Below, piece by piece: positions 8,918 through 16,746 of a stretch of DNA of 64,000 nt. The notes under the pieces were generated by a model. It was not told the origin of the DNA and searched no databases. It was given only the letters and a program-made list of their open reading frames with translations. The first letter of the stretch is position 1. The number at the start of each line of letters is the position of its first letter. Origin of the DNA: Clostridium sp. AM33-3 (GTDB lineage: Bacteria; Bacillota; Clostridia; Lachnospirales; Lachnospiraceae); the NCBI RefSeq assembly GCF_003480315.1, contig NZ_QUIV01000007.1, forward strand, positions 1 to 64,000, read 5' to 3'. Position numbers and translations under genes: made by a program.

Positions 8918-9259
8918 ATGTACGGACAGACTTTTTCTTATGAAGCTCACGGGCAGACCCTGGTGATCCATCTGCCGAAACAACTGGATCATCATAACTG
9001 CCGGAACCTGAAATATGAAACAGACCTTTTGCTGGCAGAAAACTATATCAGCAAGGTGGTCTTTGATTTTTCCAGAACAGAGTTTATGGATTCCTCCGGT
9101 ATCGGAATTTTATTAAACCGCTATAAACAGATGGCGGGAAGCGGCGGCACGGTGACCATTTATGGCGTGAATGCCCAAGTGGGACGGGTACTGGCCATTG
9201 GCGGTATCGGACGGCTGATGAAATATTTTGATACGAAGGAAGCGGCAATCGCGGGATAA
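8918..9259 (+). CDS. spoIIAA: Anti-sigma F factor antagonist SpoIIAA
   Basis: 113 residues with a STAS domain. The phosphorylation motif FMDSSGIGILLNRYKQM has the Ser59/Ser60 pair that SpoIIAB phosphorylates in this family. Dephosphorylated SpoIIAA binds SpoIIAB and frees sigma F in the forespore. It is the first gene of the spoIIA operon, with GGGGG seven bases before the ATG. Its order with spoIIAB and sigF is the classical one. Confidence 0.96.
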   Translation: MYGQTFSYEAHGQTLVIHLPKQLDHHNCRNLKYETDLLLAENYISKVVFDFSRTEFMDSSGIGILLNRYKQMAGSGGTVTIYGVNAQVGRVLAIGGIGRLMKYFDTKEAAIAG

Positions 9260-9354
9260 TCTCCCGACTGATACTGGAAACATGTGTCTGTCGGGAATTG
9301 GAACAGGCAGGACGAAAGAATCGAAAAGCTGAAAAACGGGAGGATGGGAAACTT

Positions 9355-9771
9355 ATGGAGCGTTTTCGGATGGAACTGGAGAGCCTTTCAAAGAATGAGG
9401 AATTTGCCCGGGTGGTTGTGACGGTGTTCATAAGCCGCCTGGATCCGACGCTGGAGGAAATCGATGATGTGAAGACCGCGGTTTCTGAGGCGGTAACCAA
9501 CGCGGAGATTCATGGATATGGTGGGGAGAGCGGCACCATTACCGTGGAGGTGGAAATTGAGGGAAGAGAGGTGACGGTAGTGGTGGAAGATTACGGCATT
9601 GGGATCCGGGATGTGGAAAAAGCCATGGAACCCATGTTTACCACCGACAAGACCGGAACCAGATCCGGCATGGGATTCTCCTTTATGGAGGCGTTCATGG
9701 ATCAGGTGCATGTGGAATCGGAACCTGGCAAAGGGACAAAGGTTGTCATGAGAAAACAAATCGGCAGGTGA
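9355..9771 (+). CDS. spoIIAB: Anti-sigma F factor / serine kinase SpoIIAB
   Basis: 138 residues from the ATG at 9355. An upstream in-frame ATG at 9298 would add 19 lysine- and arginine-rich residues not typical of the family. GHKL ATPase boxes are all present: N-box EAVTNAEIHGY, G1 box VVEDYGIGI, and the ATP lid with MFTTDKTGTRSGMGFSFME. It binds and inhibits sigma F and phosphorylates SpoIIAA. It ends four bases before sigF. Confidence 0.95.
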   Translation: MERFRMELESLSKNEEFARVVVTVFISRLDPTLEEIDDVKTAVSEAVTNAEIHGYGGESGTITVEVEIEGREVTVVVEDYGIGIRDVEKAMEPMFTTDKTGTRSGMGFSFMEAFMDQVHVESEPGKGTKVVMRKQIGR

Positions 9772-9775
9772 TCGC

Positions 9776-10495
9776 ATGGATGAGACAATGGATCTGATCC
9801 GGCGTGCGCATGCCGGTGATGAGGAAGCGAGGGAGCAGCTGGTTATGGGGAATGTGGGGCTGGTCTGGAGCGTGGCCCGGCATTACAGCGGGCGGGGACA
9901 CGAACTGGAGGATCTGTTTCAGATCGGGTGTATCGGCCTGTTAAAGGCGGTGGACAAGTTTGATCTGGGATTTCAGGTCCGGTTTTCTACATATGCCGTG
10001 CCGATGATCGCTGGGGAGATCCGCCGCTTTCTGCGGGATGACGGAATGATCCGCGTAAGCCGGTCCATGAAGGAGCTGGGACTTCGCGTCCGCAGGGCGA
10101 GGGAAATGCTGACGGCAAAGTCCGGGCGGGAACCTGGACTTGCGGAAATTGCGAAGGAGCTGGATATCAGCTGTGAGGAGGTGGCAGCCTGCATGGGAGC
10201 GGGGGCAGAGATAGAATCCCTGTACCGGGAGAGCGGAAATGGTGATGAGGGCGGCCTGCGTCTCATGGACCGGATCCCGGATGGAACGCAGAATGAGGAA
10301 CAGCTTATGAACCGCCTGGTATTAAAGCAATTGATGGAAAAGCTGCCGGAAAAGGACCGGGAGATTATCGTAAGGCGTTATTTTGAAAACCAGACTCAGA
10401 CACGCATTGCAGCAGACTTAAATATTTCCCAGGTGCAGGTGTCGCGGCTGGAAAAACGGATCCTGAAGAAGATGCGGGAATATCTGGGGGCATAA
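9776..10495 (+). CDS. sigF: Sporulation sigma factor F
   Basis: 239 residues, normal size for SigF. Region 2 is clear (NVGLVWSVARHYSGRGHELEDL, then FQIGCIGLLKAVDKFDL and FSTYAVPMIAGEIRRFLRDD), region 3 includes MIRVSRSMKELG, and region 4 has a helix-turn-helix near the C-terminus (TRIAADLNISQVQVSRLEKR). It directs early forespore transcription, including sigG in known systems. Its start lies four bases after the spoIIAB stop, which suggests coupled translation. Confidence 0.96.
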   Translation: MDETMDLIRRAHAGDEEAREQLVMGNVGLVWSVARHYSGRGHELEDLFQIGCIGLLKAVDKFDLGFQVRFSTYAVPMIAGEIRRFLRDDGMIRVSRSMKELGLRVRRAREMLTAKSGREPGLAEIAKELDISCEEVAACMGAGAEIESLYRESGNGDEGGLRLMDRIPDGTQNEEQLMNRLVLKQLMEKLPEKDREIIVRRYFENQTQTRIAADLNISQVQVSRLEKRILKKMREYLGA

Positions 10496-10505
10496 CTGCG
10501 CATAC

Positions 10506-10535
10506 TGAGTACAGAAAGCCGGAAACATCATTCTA
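10506..10535 (+). promoter_or_regulatory. Putative sigma-G promoter before spoVAA
   Basis: TGAGTA (10506-10511), a 17-base spacer and CATTCTA (10529-10535) match the sigma-G pattern TGAATA / CATACTA with two mismatches. The position between sigF and the spoVA genes fits the known sigma-G control of spoVA in Bacillus. Confidence 0.55.
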
Positions 10536-10583
10536 CCGGCTGAATGGAACTGACAAGGTGAAAATGCAGTACCATTCAGCCGG
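10536..10583 (+). other. 12-bp hairpin in the sigF-spoVAA gap
   Basis: CCGGCTGAATGG (10536-10547) is perfectly complementary to CCATTCAGCCGG (10572-10583), with a 24-base loop and no T-run. It begins immediately after the putative sigma-G -10 element, so it would form at the 5' end of that transcript. It may stabilise the mRNA or be an attenuator; this is inference. Confidence 0.7.
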
Positions 10584-10619
10584 AACAGGAAGAAGACGGC
10601 GGGAAAGGGATGAGCAGAA

Positions 10620-10775
10620 ATGAAATTCTGGAAGTCAAAGGCCATGCTGTTAGCCGTGCTGGGCGTACTGCTTCTGGTCATGACAGCCGTATGGCTTTGC
10701 TTTTTTCACGGAGATGAAGCGAAAGAACCGGATGGAACTCTGGTCTTCTCCATTACACGTGAGGTGGCTGCATGA
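10620..10775 (+). CDS. 51-residue single-pass membrane protein in the spoVA operon
   Basis: A short ORF whose product has a basic start (MKFWKSKAM), a hydrophobic helix (LLAVLGVLLLVMTAVWLCFF) and a short polar tail. It could be a single-pass membrane protein or a lipobox-less signal anchor. Its TGA overlaps the ATG of spoVAA (ATGA, 10772-10775), which implies translational coupling, and GGGATGAG lies upstream. I know of no counterpart in the Bacillus spoVA operon. The hydrophobic helix and the ATGA overlap make it a likely real gene. Confidence 0.65.
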   Translation: MKFWKSKAMLLAVLGVLLLVMTAVWLCFFHGDEAKEPDGTLVFSITREVAA

Positions 10776-11404
10776 GTGCACAGAACACGGTCTATCTGAA
10801 TCTGAGGGAAATTACGGAACTGCACAAGCCGGATATTCAGGTGAAAGATGTGGCAGAAATTTATTGCAGCGATACCCATGTGCAAAACCGCTGTGCCAGC
10901 CTGAAAATTAAAACGATCCGGGAACAGAAGAGAAAACGATATGTGGAAAATGCCCTGAATGTGATACGGATTTTGGAAGCGGCAGATCCTTCCGTAACAG
11001 TCAATAACGTGGGAAAGGTGGAATTTATCATTGATTACCAGCCCAGGGTGAAGCAGAAGCTGTTCTGGCAGTGGTGTAAGACCATGTTTGTCTGTATGAT
11101 CTGTTTTTGCGGGGCAGCCTTTGCCATTATGACCTTTAACAATGATGTCAGTGTCACATCGGTGTTTGGCGAGGTATACCGTCTGATCACCGGCCGGGAA
11201 TCGAATGGGCACACGATGCTGGAAGTGTCTTATTCTGTGGGACTGGCGGTGGGGATCCTTGCATTTTTCAACCATTTTGCGAAATGGAAAATCAGCGCAG
11301 ATCCAACGCCGCTGGAGGTGGAAATGCGGCTGTATGAGGATAACATCTGCAAGACTGTGATTCAGAATGATTCCAGAAAGGAGAGGGGCATTGATGTTTC
11401 GTAA
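10772..11404 (+). CDS. spoVAA: Stage V sporulation protein AA
   Basis: 210 residues. A cytoplasmic N-terminal domain (about 1-110) is followed by two membrane segments (FVCMICFCGAAFAIMTF near 115 and VGLAVGILAFFNHFA near 160), the arrangement of SpoVAA. The protein belongs to the SpoVA system that moves dipicolinic acid into the forespore and releases it on germination. The start codon overlaps the stop of the small membrane ORF; the end overlaps spoVAB by 11 bases. Confidence 0.92.
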   Translation: MSAQNTVYLNLREITELHKPDIQVKDVAEIYCSDTHVQNRCASLKIKTIREQKRKRYVENALNVIRILEAADPSVTVNNVGKVEFIIDYQPRVKQKLFWQWCKTMFVCMICFCGAAFAIMTFNNDVSVTSVFGEVYRLITGRESNGHTMLEVSYSVGLAVGILAFFNHFAKWKISADPTPLEVEMRLYEDNICKTVIQNDSRKERGIDVS

Positions 11405-11825
11405 ACTGGTCCTCGTTTTTATTGGTCTTAGTTCCGGGGGCATCATTGCGGCGGGCGTTTTTGCATTTCTGGTCATGATCGGCGTGTTTCCGCGGCTGAT
11501 CGGAAAGACTGGAACAAAGAGGCATATTTTGTTGTACGGAACGGTTATCATGACCGGAGGGGTGCTGGGAAATATTGCGGATCTGTATGAGTTTCCCATT
11601 CCCATGTATGGATTTTCCACATTGTTTCTCAGCATATTCGGACTGTCTGTGGGAATCTTTGTGGGATGTCTGGTCATGTCGCTGGCGGAAACCTTAAAGG
11701 CACTTCCGGTCATCGGCAGGCGGCTTTATCTGGCGGTGGGACTGCAGTATCTGATCCTGTCCATTGCCCTGGGAAAGCTGGCCGGATCGCTGGCGTATTT
11801 CTTTTGCGGAATGGCAGCGGAATGA
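11394..11825 (+). CDS. spoVAB: Stage V sporulation protein AB
   Basis: 143 residues, mostly membrane-embedded (four hydrophobic segments, starting LVLVFIGLSSGGIIAAGVFA). The ATG at 11394 has GAGAGGGG just upstream and overlaps the end of spoVAA. Size, hydrophobicity and order match SpoVAB. It is part of the inner-membrane SpoVA complex. Confidence 0.92.
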   Translation: MFRKLVLVFIGLSSGGIIAAGVFAFLVMIGVFPRLIGKTGTKRHILLYGTVIMTGGVLGNIADLYEFPIPMYGFSTLFLSIFGLSVGIFVGCLVMSLAETLKALPVIGRRLYLAVGLQYLILSIALGKLAGSLAYFFCGMAAE

Positions 11826-11908
11826 TGCTGGAATCAGAGCAGGCGCATTTTGTGGGTGCAGAGATAGAATAAGGCAGAGAAAACAGAGCAAAGGAGATAG
11901 AATATACC

Positions 11909-12364
11909 ATGGAATTAAATAAAAAAGCCTACGACGAATACGTCAAACAGATTACTCCAGTCAATGAACTGGGAAGTGACATGCTGCACGCTTTTGTGAC
12001 CGGCGGAACCATCTGCGCATTGGGACAGGCTTCGGTGATGCTGATGATGAACTACCTTGGAATGGAAAAAGAAGATGCTCAGACCTGGATGCTGGTGGAG
12101 CTGATCCTGACCAGTATTTTGCTGACTGGCTTTGGTATTTACCCGAAGATAGTAAAATGGGGGGGAGCCGGGGCACTGGTTCCTATCACCGGCTTTGCGA
12201 ATTCCGTGGTGGCGCCTGCTATTGAGTATAAGGCAGAGGGACACGTGTTCGGGATTGGATGTAAGATTTTCACCATTGCAGGACCGGTGATTTTGTTTGG
12301 TGTATTTACCAGCTGGATTTTGGGGATCCTGCTTCTAATCGGAAAGTTCTTTGGACTCGTGTAA
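11909..12364 (+). CDS. spoVAC: Stage V sporulation protein AC
   Basis: 151 residues with several membrane segments. MLHAFVTGGTICALGQ near residue 25 and KWGGAGALVPITGFANSVV near residue 90 are SpoVAC family motifs. SpoVAC is described in B. subtilis as a mechanosensitive channel for dipicolinic acid release. AAGGAGATAG precedes the ATG. In known operons spoVAD starts right after; here the operon breaks off and spoVAD is 32.8 kb away. The 170 bases that follow hold no further gene and no clear terminator. Confidence 0.95.
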   Translation: MELNKKAYDEYVKQITPVNELGSDMLHAFVTGGTICALGQASVMLMMNYLGMEKEDAQTWMLVELILTSILLTGFGIYPKIVKWGGAGALVPITGFANSVVAPAIEYKAEGHVFGIGCKIFTIAGPVILFGVFTSWILGILLLIGKFFGLV

Positions 12365-12533
12365 AAACTGTATGAGGTTATGCGTTTGGTGCAAACCAGT
12401 TATACTGAATGATTTTCTTTCCAGCGCTCAGAGTGATTTTTTCTTTGAATGAAATTATCGGAGAATATGCACCACCGGCGGGCTCCTTTGGCAACTGTTC
12501 CTTCTGTTTTTACATCGCATTTGTATACCTATA

Positions 12534-14333
12534 CTAGACGGGTTCTGCCGGATCAGAATGGGATTTCAGGATCCGCCATAAGGTACTTCGTCCAATGCCG
12601 AGTCGTTGGGCAGTTTTGCTTTGATTATTATTTTCTTCTTTTAGAATCATGCGTACGACATCATAGGTGATATGATCCAATGTTTGATTTAAGTCGAATT
12701 GATAACCGGCTTGTTCTGAGGATATCCAAAGGGCAGTTTCCTTGTGCAAAAGACGCATGGTATTTTCATAGGAAATATATGGAGCTGTGGTGATGAGCAT
12801 CAACTCATAAATAATTCGTTGAAGCTGATGCAGATTTCCTTCCCATGGAAACTGTTTGAGTGCCAGGCTGGCTTTGCTGTCAAACCCGATGATTTGCTTC
12901 CCAAGCTCCACATTCATTCGATTGATGTAGAGTGTGGTGAGATACGGAATATCATCTGGGCGTTCTCTCAGCGGCGGAAGATGCAAAGACAGGCAGGAAA
13001 ACAACTTTGTAATTCCGGTGATAATCGGTTTGGAATCATGATTTTCATTGTTTGTGGCAAAGGAAAAGTACAGTCGGTTTCTGCTAGCCAGACGTGTATC
13101 TGCAATGTAGGAAAGAAGCTGGCTGAAAATATGGGAAGGAATGGTTTCCATCTGTTTGAAATAAATGCTGTGCCCGTTATGTGCCAGAGGAGAGTCGTGG
13201 TGGGTAAGTAAATAGGTCCAATTGCGTTCTGTGGCGTACGCGCAGTCGATTTGATAAAAAATAGCGTTTCGGTAATTGCTTTTGCAATAAATGTTGTAAG
13301 CCGCCCAGTCTTTTCCGGTCCCTTTTTCTCCGGAAATCAAAACAGGAGTGGATACATGACTGTATTTTTCGATAAGATCCCGGGTGCTGGATAAACTATG
13401 CGTGCTGTTAAAATAGGAAAAGTCCAGTATCGCATTATTTCCTGCTGTTTTTTCTGTAATCGCATCAATTTTTCGCATTTCTTTTTTCTCTTTTAAATCA
13501 GAGTACACATAAAGATATGTTGTATTTCGCATGGTAGATTTTTTCAAGGTAAGGCGCAGGATATTACCTTTGAGATTGTACTCCAGCGAAGAATCTTTAC
13601 TTTCCCATAATGCTTCAAAATGTTCTTGTAAAAATGGAAGAAGAATCTTGGTTTCATATTCGGATAGGCTTGACACAATACTTTTTCCCGAACGATCAAA
13701 GATGGTACAGGCAAGGGGACTGTTTTGAAATGCCATGGTAAGCTGCGTGAACTCCCGGCGGCTTTGCAGAGCACTTTGTGTCAGTGCAATCGCCTGACGG
13801 AAGGTGTTTTGTATGGACTCATAACCATTGGTGACGAGAACAGGGGTAATTCCCATGGAGAGTGCCAGATTGCGTGAAATGACATCGCAGACAACAACAG
13901 AAATTCCCATTTCTTTGAGCTGTTTCATATTTGTAATGGCATCCTCTTCGCTCCAGATTGTATATATAGGAATATCATAGCCGAGAAGCTCGCATAAGAT
14001 ACGGGCATGACTGGTGATGTTTTCATAGCCAACAATTGCCATAGACTGATTAAAATTTTGGGCAAGGCGGATTGTACGAAGGGCATCGAGTGACCAAATT
14101 CCAACATCGTAAACGGGGAGAGTTGTGCGTTCTTTTAGATAATCAGCGGTACCCCCACGGGAGATGATAGCATCATAGTTGAGTAGATTTAATTTATTGA
14201 GCAGATGATCAACTTCGGTTAAGTTTGCGATATAACAGTCTGCCTGTACCTGATTCTCGGAGAGAAGAACTTCGTGAACCAGTTCGTTCATGCCTCGATA
14301 GGGCGAAATGACGAGAAAATGGATGTTTTCCAT
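12534..14333 (-). CDS. PrpR-type transcriptional regulator with degenerate AAA+ domain
   Basis: 599 residues. Residues 1-190 fit the PrpR_N sensor domain (ISPYRGMNELVHEVL, AIISRGGTADYLKE). A PAS-like linker (MAFQNSPLACTIFDRSGKSI) follows near 205. The central part resembles the sigma-54 activator ATPase: Walker A is GEKGTGKD near 335. However, the GAFTGA loop that contacts sigma-54 is not visible and the Walker B acidic pair is replaced (HSIYFKQME). A Fis-type helix-turn-helix closes the protein (NQSKTAQRLGIGRSTLWRIL). It is therefore probably not a classical sigma-54 activator. It is divergent from the acid-sugar genes and likely controls them through the operators at 14361 and 14411. Confidence 0.8.
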   Translation of the reverse strand: MENIHFLVISPYRGMNELVHEVLLSENQVQADCYIANLTEVDHLLNKLNLLNYDAIISRGGTADYLKERTTLPVYDVGIWSLDALRTIRLAQNFNQSMAIVGYENITSHARILCELLGYDIPIYTIWSEEDAITNMKQLKEMGISVVVCDVISRNLALSMGITPVLVTNGYESIQNTFRQAIALTQSALQSRREFTQLTMAFQNSPLACTIFDRSGKSIVSSLSEYETKILLPFLQEHFEALWESKDSSLEYNLKGNILRLTLKKSTMRNTTYLYVYSDLKEKKEMRKIDAITEKTAGNNAILDFSYFNSTHSLSSTRDLIEKYSHVSTPVLISGEKGTGKDWAAYNIYCKSNYRNAIFYQIDCAYATERNWTYLLTHHDSPLAHNGHSIYFKQMETIPSHIFSQLLSYIADTRLASRNRLYFSFATNNENHDSKPIITGITKLFSCLSLHLPPLRERPDDIPYLTTLYINRMNVELGKQIIGFDSKASLALKQFPWEGNLHQLQRIIYELMLITTAPYISYENTMRLLHKETALWISSEQAGYQFDLNQTLDHITYDVVRMILKEENNNQSKTAQRLGIGRSTLWRILKSHSDPAEPV

Positions 14334-14349
14334 AAATAACCTCCTATGT

Positions 14350-14378
14350 TTTATCTGATATGTTTCATATTAAAGCAA
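14350..14378 (-). promoter_or_regulatory. Promoter of the PrpR-like regulator
   Basis: Minus strand TTGCTT (14378-14373), 17-base spacer, GATAAA (14355-14350). Operator 1 lies inside this promoter, which would allow autoregulation. Confidence 0.5.
14361..14377. promoter_or_regulatory. Operator 1 (TGTTTYA-N3-TRAAACA type)
   Basis: TGTTTCATATTAAAGCA fits the dyad TGTTTYA-N3-TRAAACA with one mismatch. It overlaps the -35 and spacer of the regulator's own promoter. The same pattern recurs exactly 50 bases away (operator 2). Confidence 0.55.
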
Positions 14379-14410
14379 AAAATAAGAAAAAACAACGAAA
14401 AAAACATGAG

Positions 14411-14427
14411 TGTTTCAAAATAAAACA
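14411..14427. promoter_or_regulatory. Operator 2 (TGTTTYA-N3-TRAAACA type)
   Basis: TGTTTCAAAATAAAACA fits the dyad perfectly. It lies 23 bases upstream of the -35 of the catabolic operon promoter, a usual activator position. Confidence 0.6.
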
Positions 14428-14449
14428 AAGTAAGGTCTTTCACTTCTGT

Positions 14450-14478
14450 TTGAAAATGGTGGATTCTGATAGGATAAG
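14450..14478 (+). promoter_or_regulatory. Promoter of the acid-sugar operon
   Basis: TTGAAA (14450-14455), a 17-base spacer and GATAAG (14473-14478). The weak -10 fits an activator-dependent, sigma-A-type promoter; no sigma-54 (GG-N10-GC) element was seen. Confidence 0.5.
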
Positions 14479-14512
14479 GTCATTCAAAGAGAACGAAAGG
14501 AGAAAGGAAATC

Positions 14513-15667
14513 GTGAAACATCAGTTGATTATTCCGTCTGTACTGTATACGGGAGAGGGGAGCATCGCAGAAAGCATAAAGGAAATCATTGAAAAAGAAC
14601 AGGCAAAAAAAGTGCTTGTTTTTACAGATAAGGGAATTATTGGAGCAGGTTTACTGGATCTGTTATTGGATACCTTAAAAGAGCAGGGAACCGCTTATGA
14701 AATCTTCAGTGATTTAAGACCAGAGCCGTCTTATGAAGACGTAGAGAAGATTCGCAGCCAGGCAGAAAACAGCGAAGGAGATCTGATTATAGCCTTTGGC
14801 GGCGGAAGTGTTATGGATGCAGCAAAGCTGGTTTCTATCTTAAAGGGTTCTGATTATTCTGTAAAGGATCTTCTGGCCGATCCGTCGCTTGGCAGAAAGC
14901 AGATGAAGAGCGTGGCCATTCCGACTACTTGCGGAACCGGATCTGAGGCTACTTGCAATGCGATCGTCGCTGTTCCGGAAGAGGAAGTAAAGAAAGGAAT
15001 TGTAAATACTGCAATGATTCCGGACTATGTCATTCTGGATGCGCAGGTGATTAAGAAGTTACCTAAGTCCATCGTGGCAGCAACCGGAGTGGATGCGTTA
15101 GCTCATGTAGTAGAGTGCTATACCTCCAAAAAAGCAACTCCATTAAGCAATACCTACGCACTGGCTGGTGCAAAGCTGATTTTTGAAAACATCAGAGAGG
15201 CTTATTGCAAACCGGATAACATGGAAGCGAAGAGCAATATGATGCTGGGAGCTTTTTATGGTGGTGTGGCAATTACCGGAAGTGGTACCACCGCAGTTCA
15301 TGCACTGTCCTACCCGTTAGGTGGAAAATATCACATCCCGCACGGCGTATCCAATGCAATCTTATTTGCTCATGTTATGAAGATGAACAAAGAAGCTTGT
15401 GCGACACAGTTAGCAGAAATCTGTGATGTGATTAATCCTTCCAAGTTTGTAGAGAGCATTGAGAAAAAAGCAGATTATGTGATCGAGCAGATTGCAGATA
15501 TCGTGAAATTCACAGAAATTCCGACGGACTTATACAGCTTTGGTGTGAAGAAGGAAGATCTGGATTTCCTGGTAGATTCCGGAAGCAAGCAGACCAGACT
15601 TCTGGTAAACAACCGCAAAGAGCTGACGCTGGAGGATATTCGTTCTATTTATCTTCAGGTTTTATAA
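14513..15667 (+). CDS. Iron-containing alcohol dehydrogenase family protein
   Basis: 384 residues from a GTG at 14513 that has AAAGGAGAAAGG upstream; in-frame ATGs further upstream overlap the promoter and operators and were rejected. The family motifs are present: IAFGGGSVMDAAKL (NAD binding), TTCGTGSEATCNAIV, and metal ligands in ATGVDALAHVVECYTS and in HALSYPLGGKYHIPHGVSNA. It should oxidise or reduce an alcohol/aldehyde with NAD(P)H and a divalent metal. It is the first gene of the acid-sugar cluster, so the substrate may be a sugar-acid intermediate. That is inference from context. Confidence 0.88.
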   Translation: MKHQLIIPSVLYTGEGSIAESIKEIIEKEQAKKVLVFTDKGIIGAGLLDLLLDTLKEQGTAYEIFSDLRPEPSYEDVEKIRSQAENSEGDLIIAFGGGSVMDAAKLVSILKGSDYSVKDLLADPSLGRKQMKSVAIPTTCGTGSEATCNAIVAVPEEEVKKGIVNTAMIPDYVILDAQVIKKLPKSIVAATGVDALAHVVECYTSKKATPLSNTYALAGAKLIFENIREAYCKPDNMEAKSNMMLGAFYGGVAITGSGTTAVHALSYPLGGKYHIPHGVSNAILFAHVMKMNKEACATQLAEICDVINPSKFVESIEKKADYVIEQIADIVKFTEIPTDLYSFGVKKEDLDFLVDSGSKQTRLLVNNRKELTLEDIRSIYLQVL

Positions 15668-15688
15668 AAAGAAAAGGGGGATTACAAC

Positions 15689-16741
15689 ATGGTACAGTTA
15701 CCGATTCTGGCAATTACAGCGGGAGATCCGGCAGGCGCTGGTCCTGAGATTACGGCAAGAGCGTTTGCAAATGATAGTGTCTATGAGATGTGCAGACCGA
15801 TTGTCATTGGAGATCCGTGTATGATGCAGCAGGCATTATCATGCACCGGACTGGAAAATCAGATTCAAATTCATGCGATTGAACGTGTTGAGGATGCTGT
15901 TTATGAGAAAGGAATGATGAATGTCTATGACATGCATCTGATGTCGGATCCATCTGAAATTGAACTTGGAAAGATCAGCAAGGAAGCCGGAGAGGCAGCA
16001 TTTCAGTATGTAGTAAAAGCCATTCAGTTAGCAATGACAGATGAGGTGGATGGCACGATTACCAATGCAATCAGCAAGGAAGCGATCAACCTGGCAGGCC
16101 ATCATTATTCTGGACATACTGAAATTTACGCAGACTATACCGGAACCAAGAAATATTGTATGATGTTAGCACATAATGATTTTCGCGTGGTACATGTATC
16201 TACTCATGTTTCTTTGCGGGAAGCTTGTGACCGTTGCAAAAAAGAGCGGATTCTGGATGTGATCGAAATGGCCGATGAAGTTTGCCGGGATCTTGGCATC
16301 AGGGAACCGAGAGTAGCAGTAGCCGGACTGAATCCACACTGTGGAGAGCACGGAATGTTTGGAAGAGAGGAAATCGAAGAAATTGAGCCTGCAATTGCCG
16401 AGGCAAAGGAGAAGGGGATTCATGCAATTGGACCATGCCCGCCAGATACAGTATTTTCTCAGGCAATTGGTGGTTGGTATGACATTGTTGTGTGCATGTA
16501 CCATGACCAGGGACATATTCCGACCAAGGTGCAGGGGTTTGTATACGACAGAGAAAAACAGCAGTGGAATGCTGTTGCAGGAATCAATATTACACTTGGA
16601 CTTCCGATCGTTCGCGTTTCCGTAGACCACGGAACTGCGTTTGACCATGCTAGAAAAGGAGATGCAAATGAATTAAGTTTGCTCAATTCCATTGAATATG
16701 GTTCCAAAATGGCATTGAGCAGACGAAATAAGAGGGGGTAA
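15689..16741 (+). CDS. PdxA2-like 4-phosphate (erythronate/threonate-type) dehydrogenase
   Basis: 350 residues of the PdxA family. The start LAITAGDPAGAGPEI matches the family signature, with metal ligands in HHYSGHTEIYADYTG and in VCMYHDQGHIPTK, plus FDHARKGDANELSLLNSIEY near the end. Canonical PdxA makes vitamin B6. The PdxA2 branch, when next to a DUF1537 kinase, oxidises D-threonate- or erythronate-4-phosphate to dihydroxyacetone phosphate and CO2. The next gene is exactly such a kinase and no other B6 genes are near, so PdxA2 is the better call. It starts 21 bases after the dehydrogenase gene and ends five bases before the kinase. Confidence 0.85.
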   Translation: MVQLPILAITAGDPAGAGPEITARAFANDSVYEMCRPIVIGDPCMMQQALSCTGLENQIQIHAIERVEDAVYEKGMMNVYDMHLMSDPSEIELGKISKEAGEAAFQYVVKAIQLAMTDEVDGTITNAISKEAINLAGHHYSGHTEIYADYTGTKKYCMMLAHNDFRVVHVSTHVSLREACDRCKKERILDVIEMADEVCRDLGIREPRVAVAGLNPHCGEHGMFGREEIEEIEPAIAEAKEKGIHAIGPCPPDTVFSQAIGGWYDIVVCMYHDQGHIPTKVQGFVYDREKQQWNAVAGINITLGLPIVRVSVDHGTAFDHARKGDANELSLLNSIEYGSKMALSRRNKRG

Positions 16742-16746
16742 TCCGT

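Noticed and set aside
12365..12533. Hairpin GTTTGGTGCAAAC after spoVAC as a terminator, or a tRNA-derived attachment site
   Set aside because: The stem is only five base pairs with no T-run, and no copy of the tRNA-Leu 3' end is present in this gap.
15689..16741. PdxA of vitamin B6 synthesis
   Set aside because: The adjacent DUF1537 kinase and absence of other B6 genes favour the PdxA2 catabolic branch.
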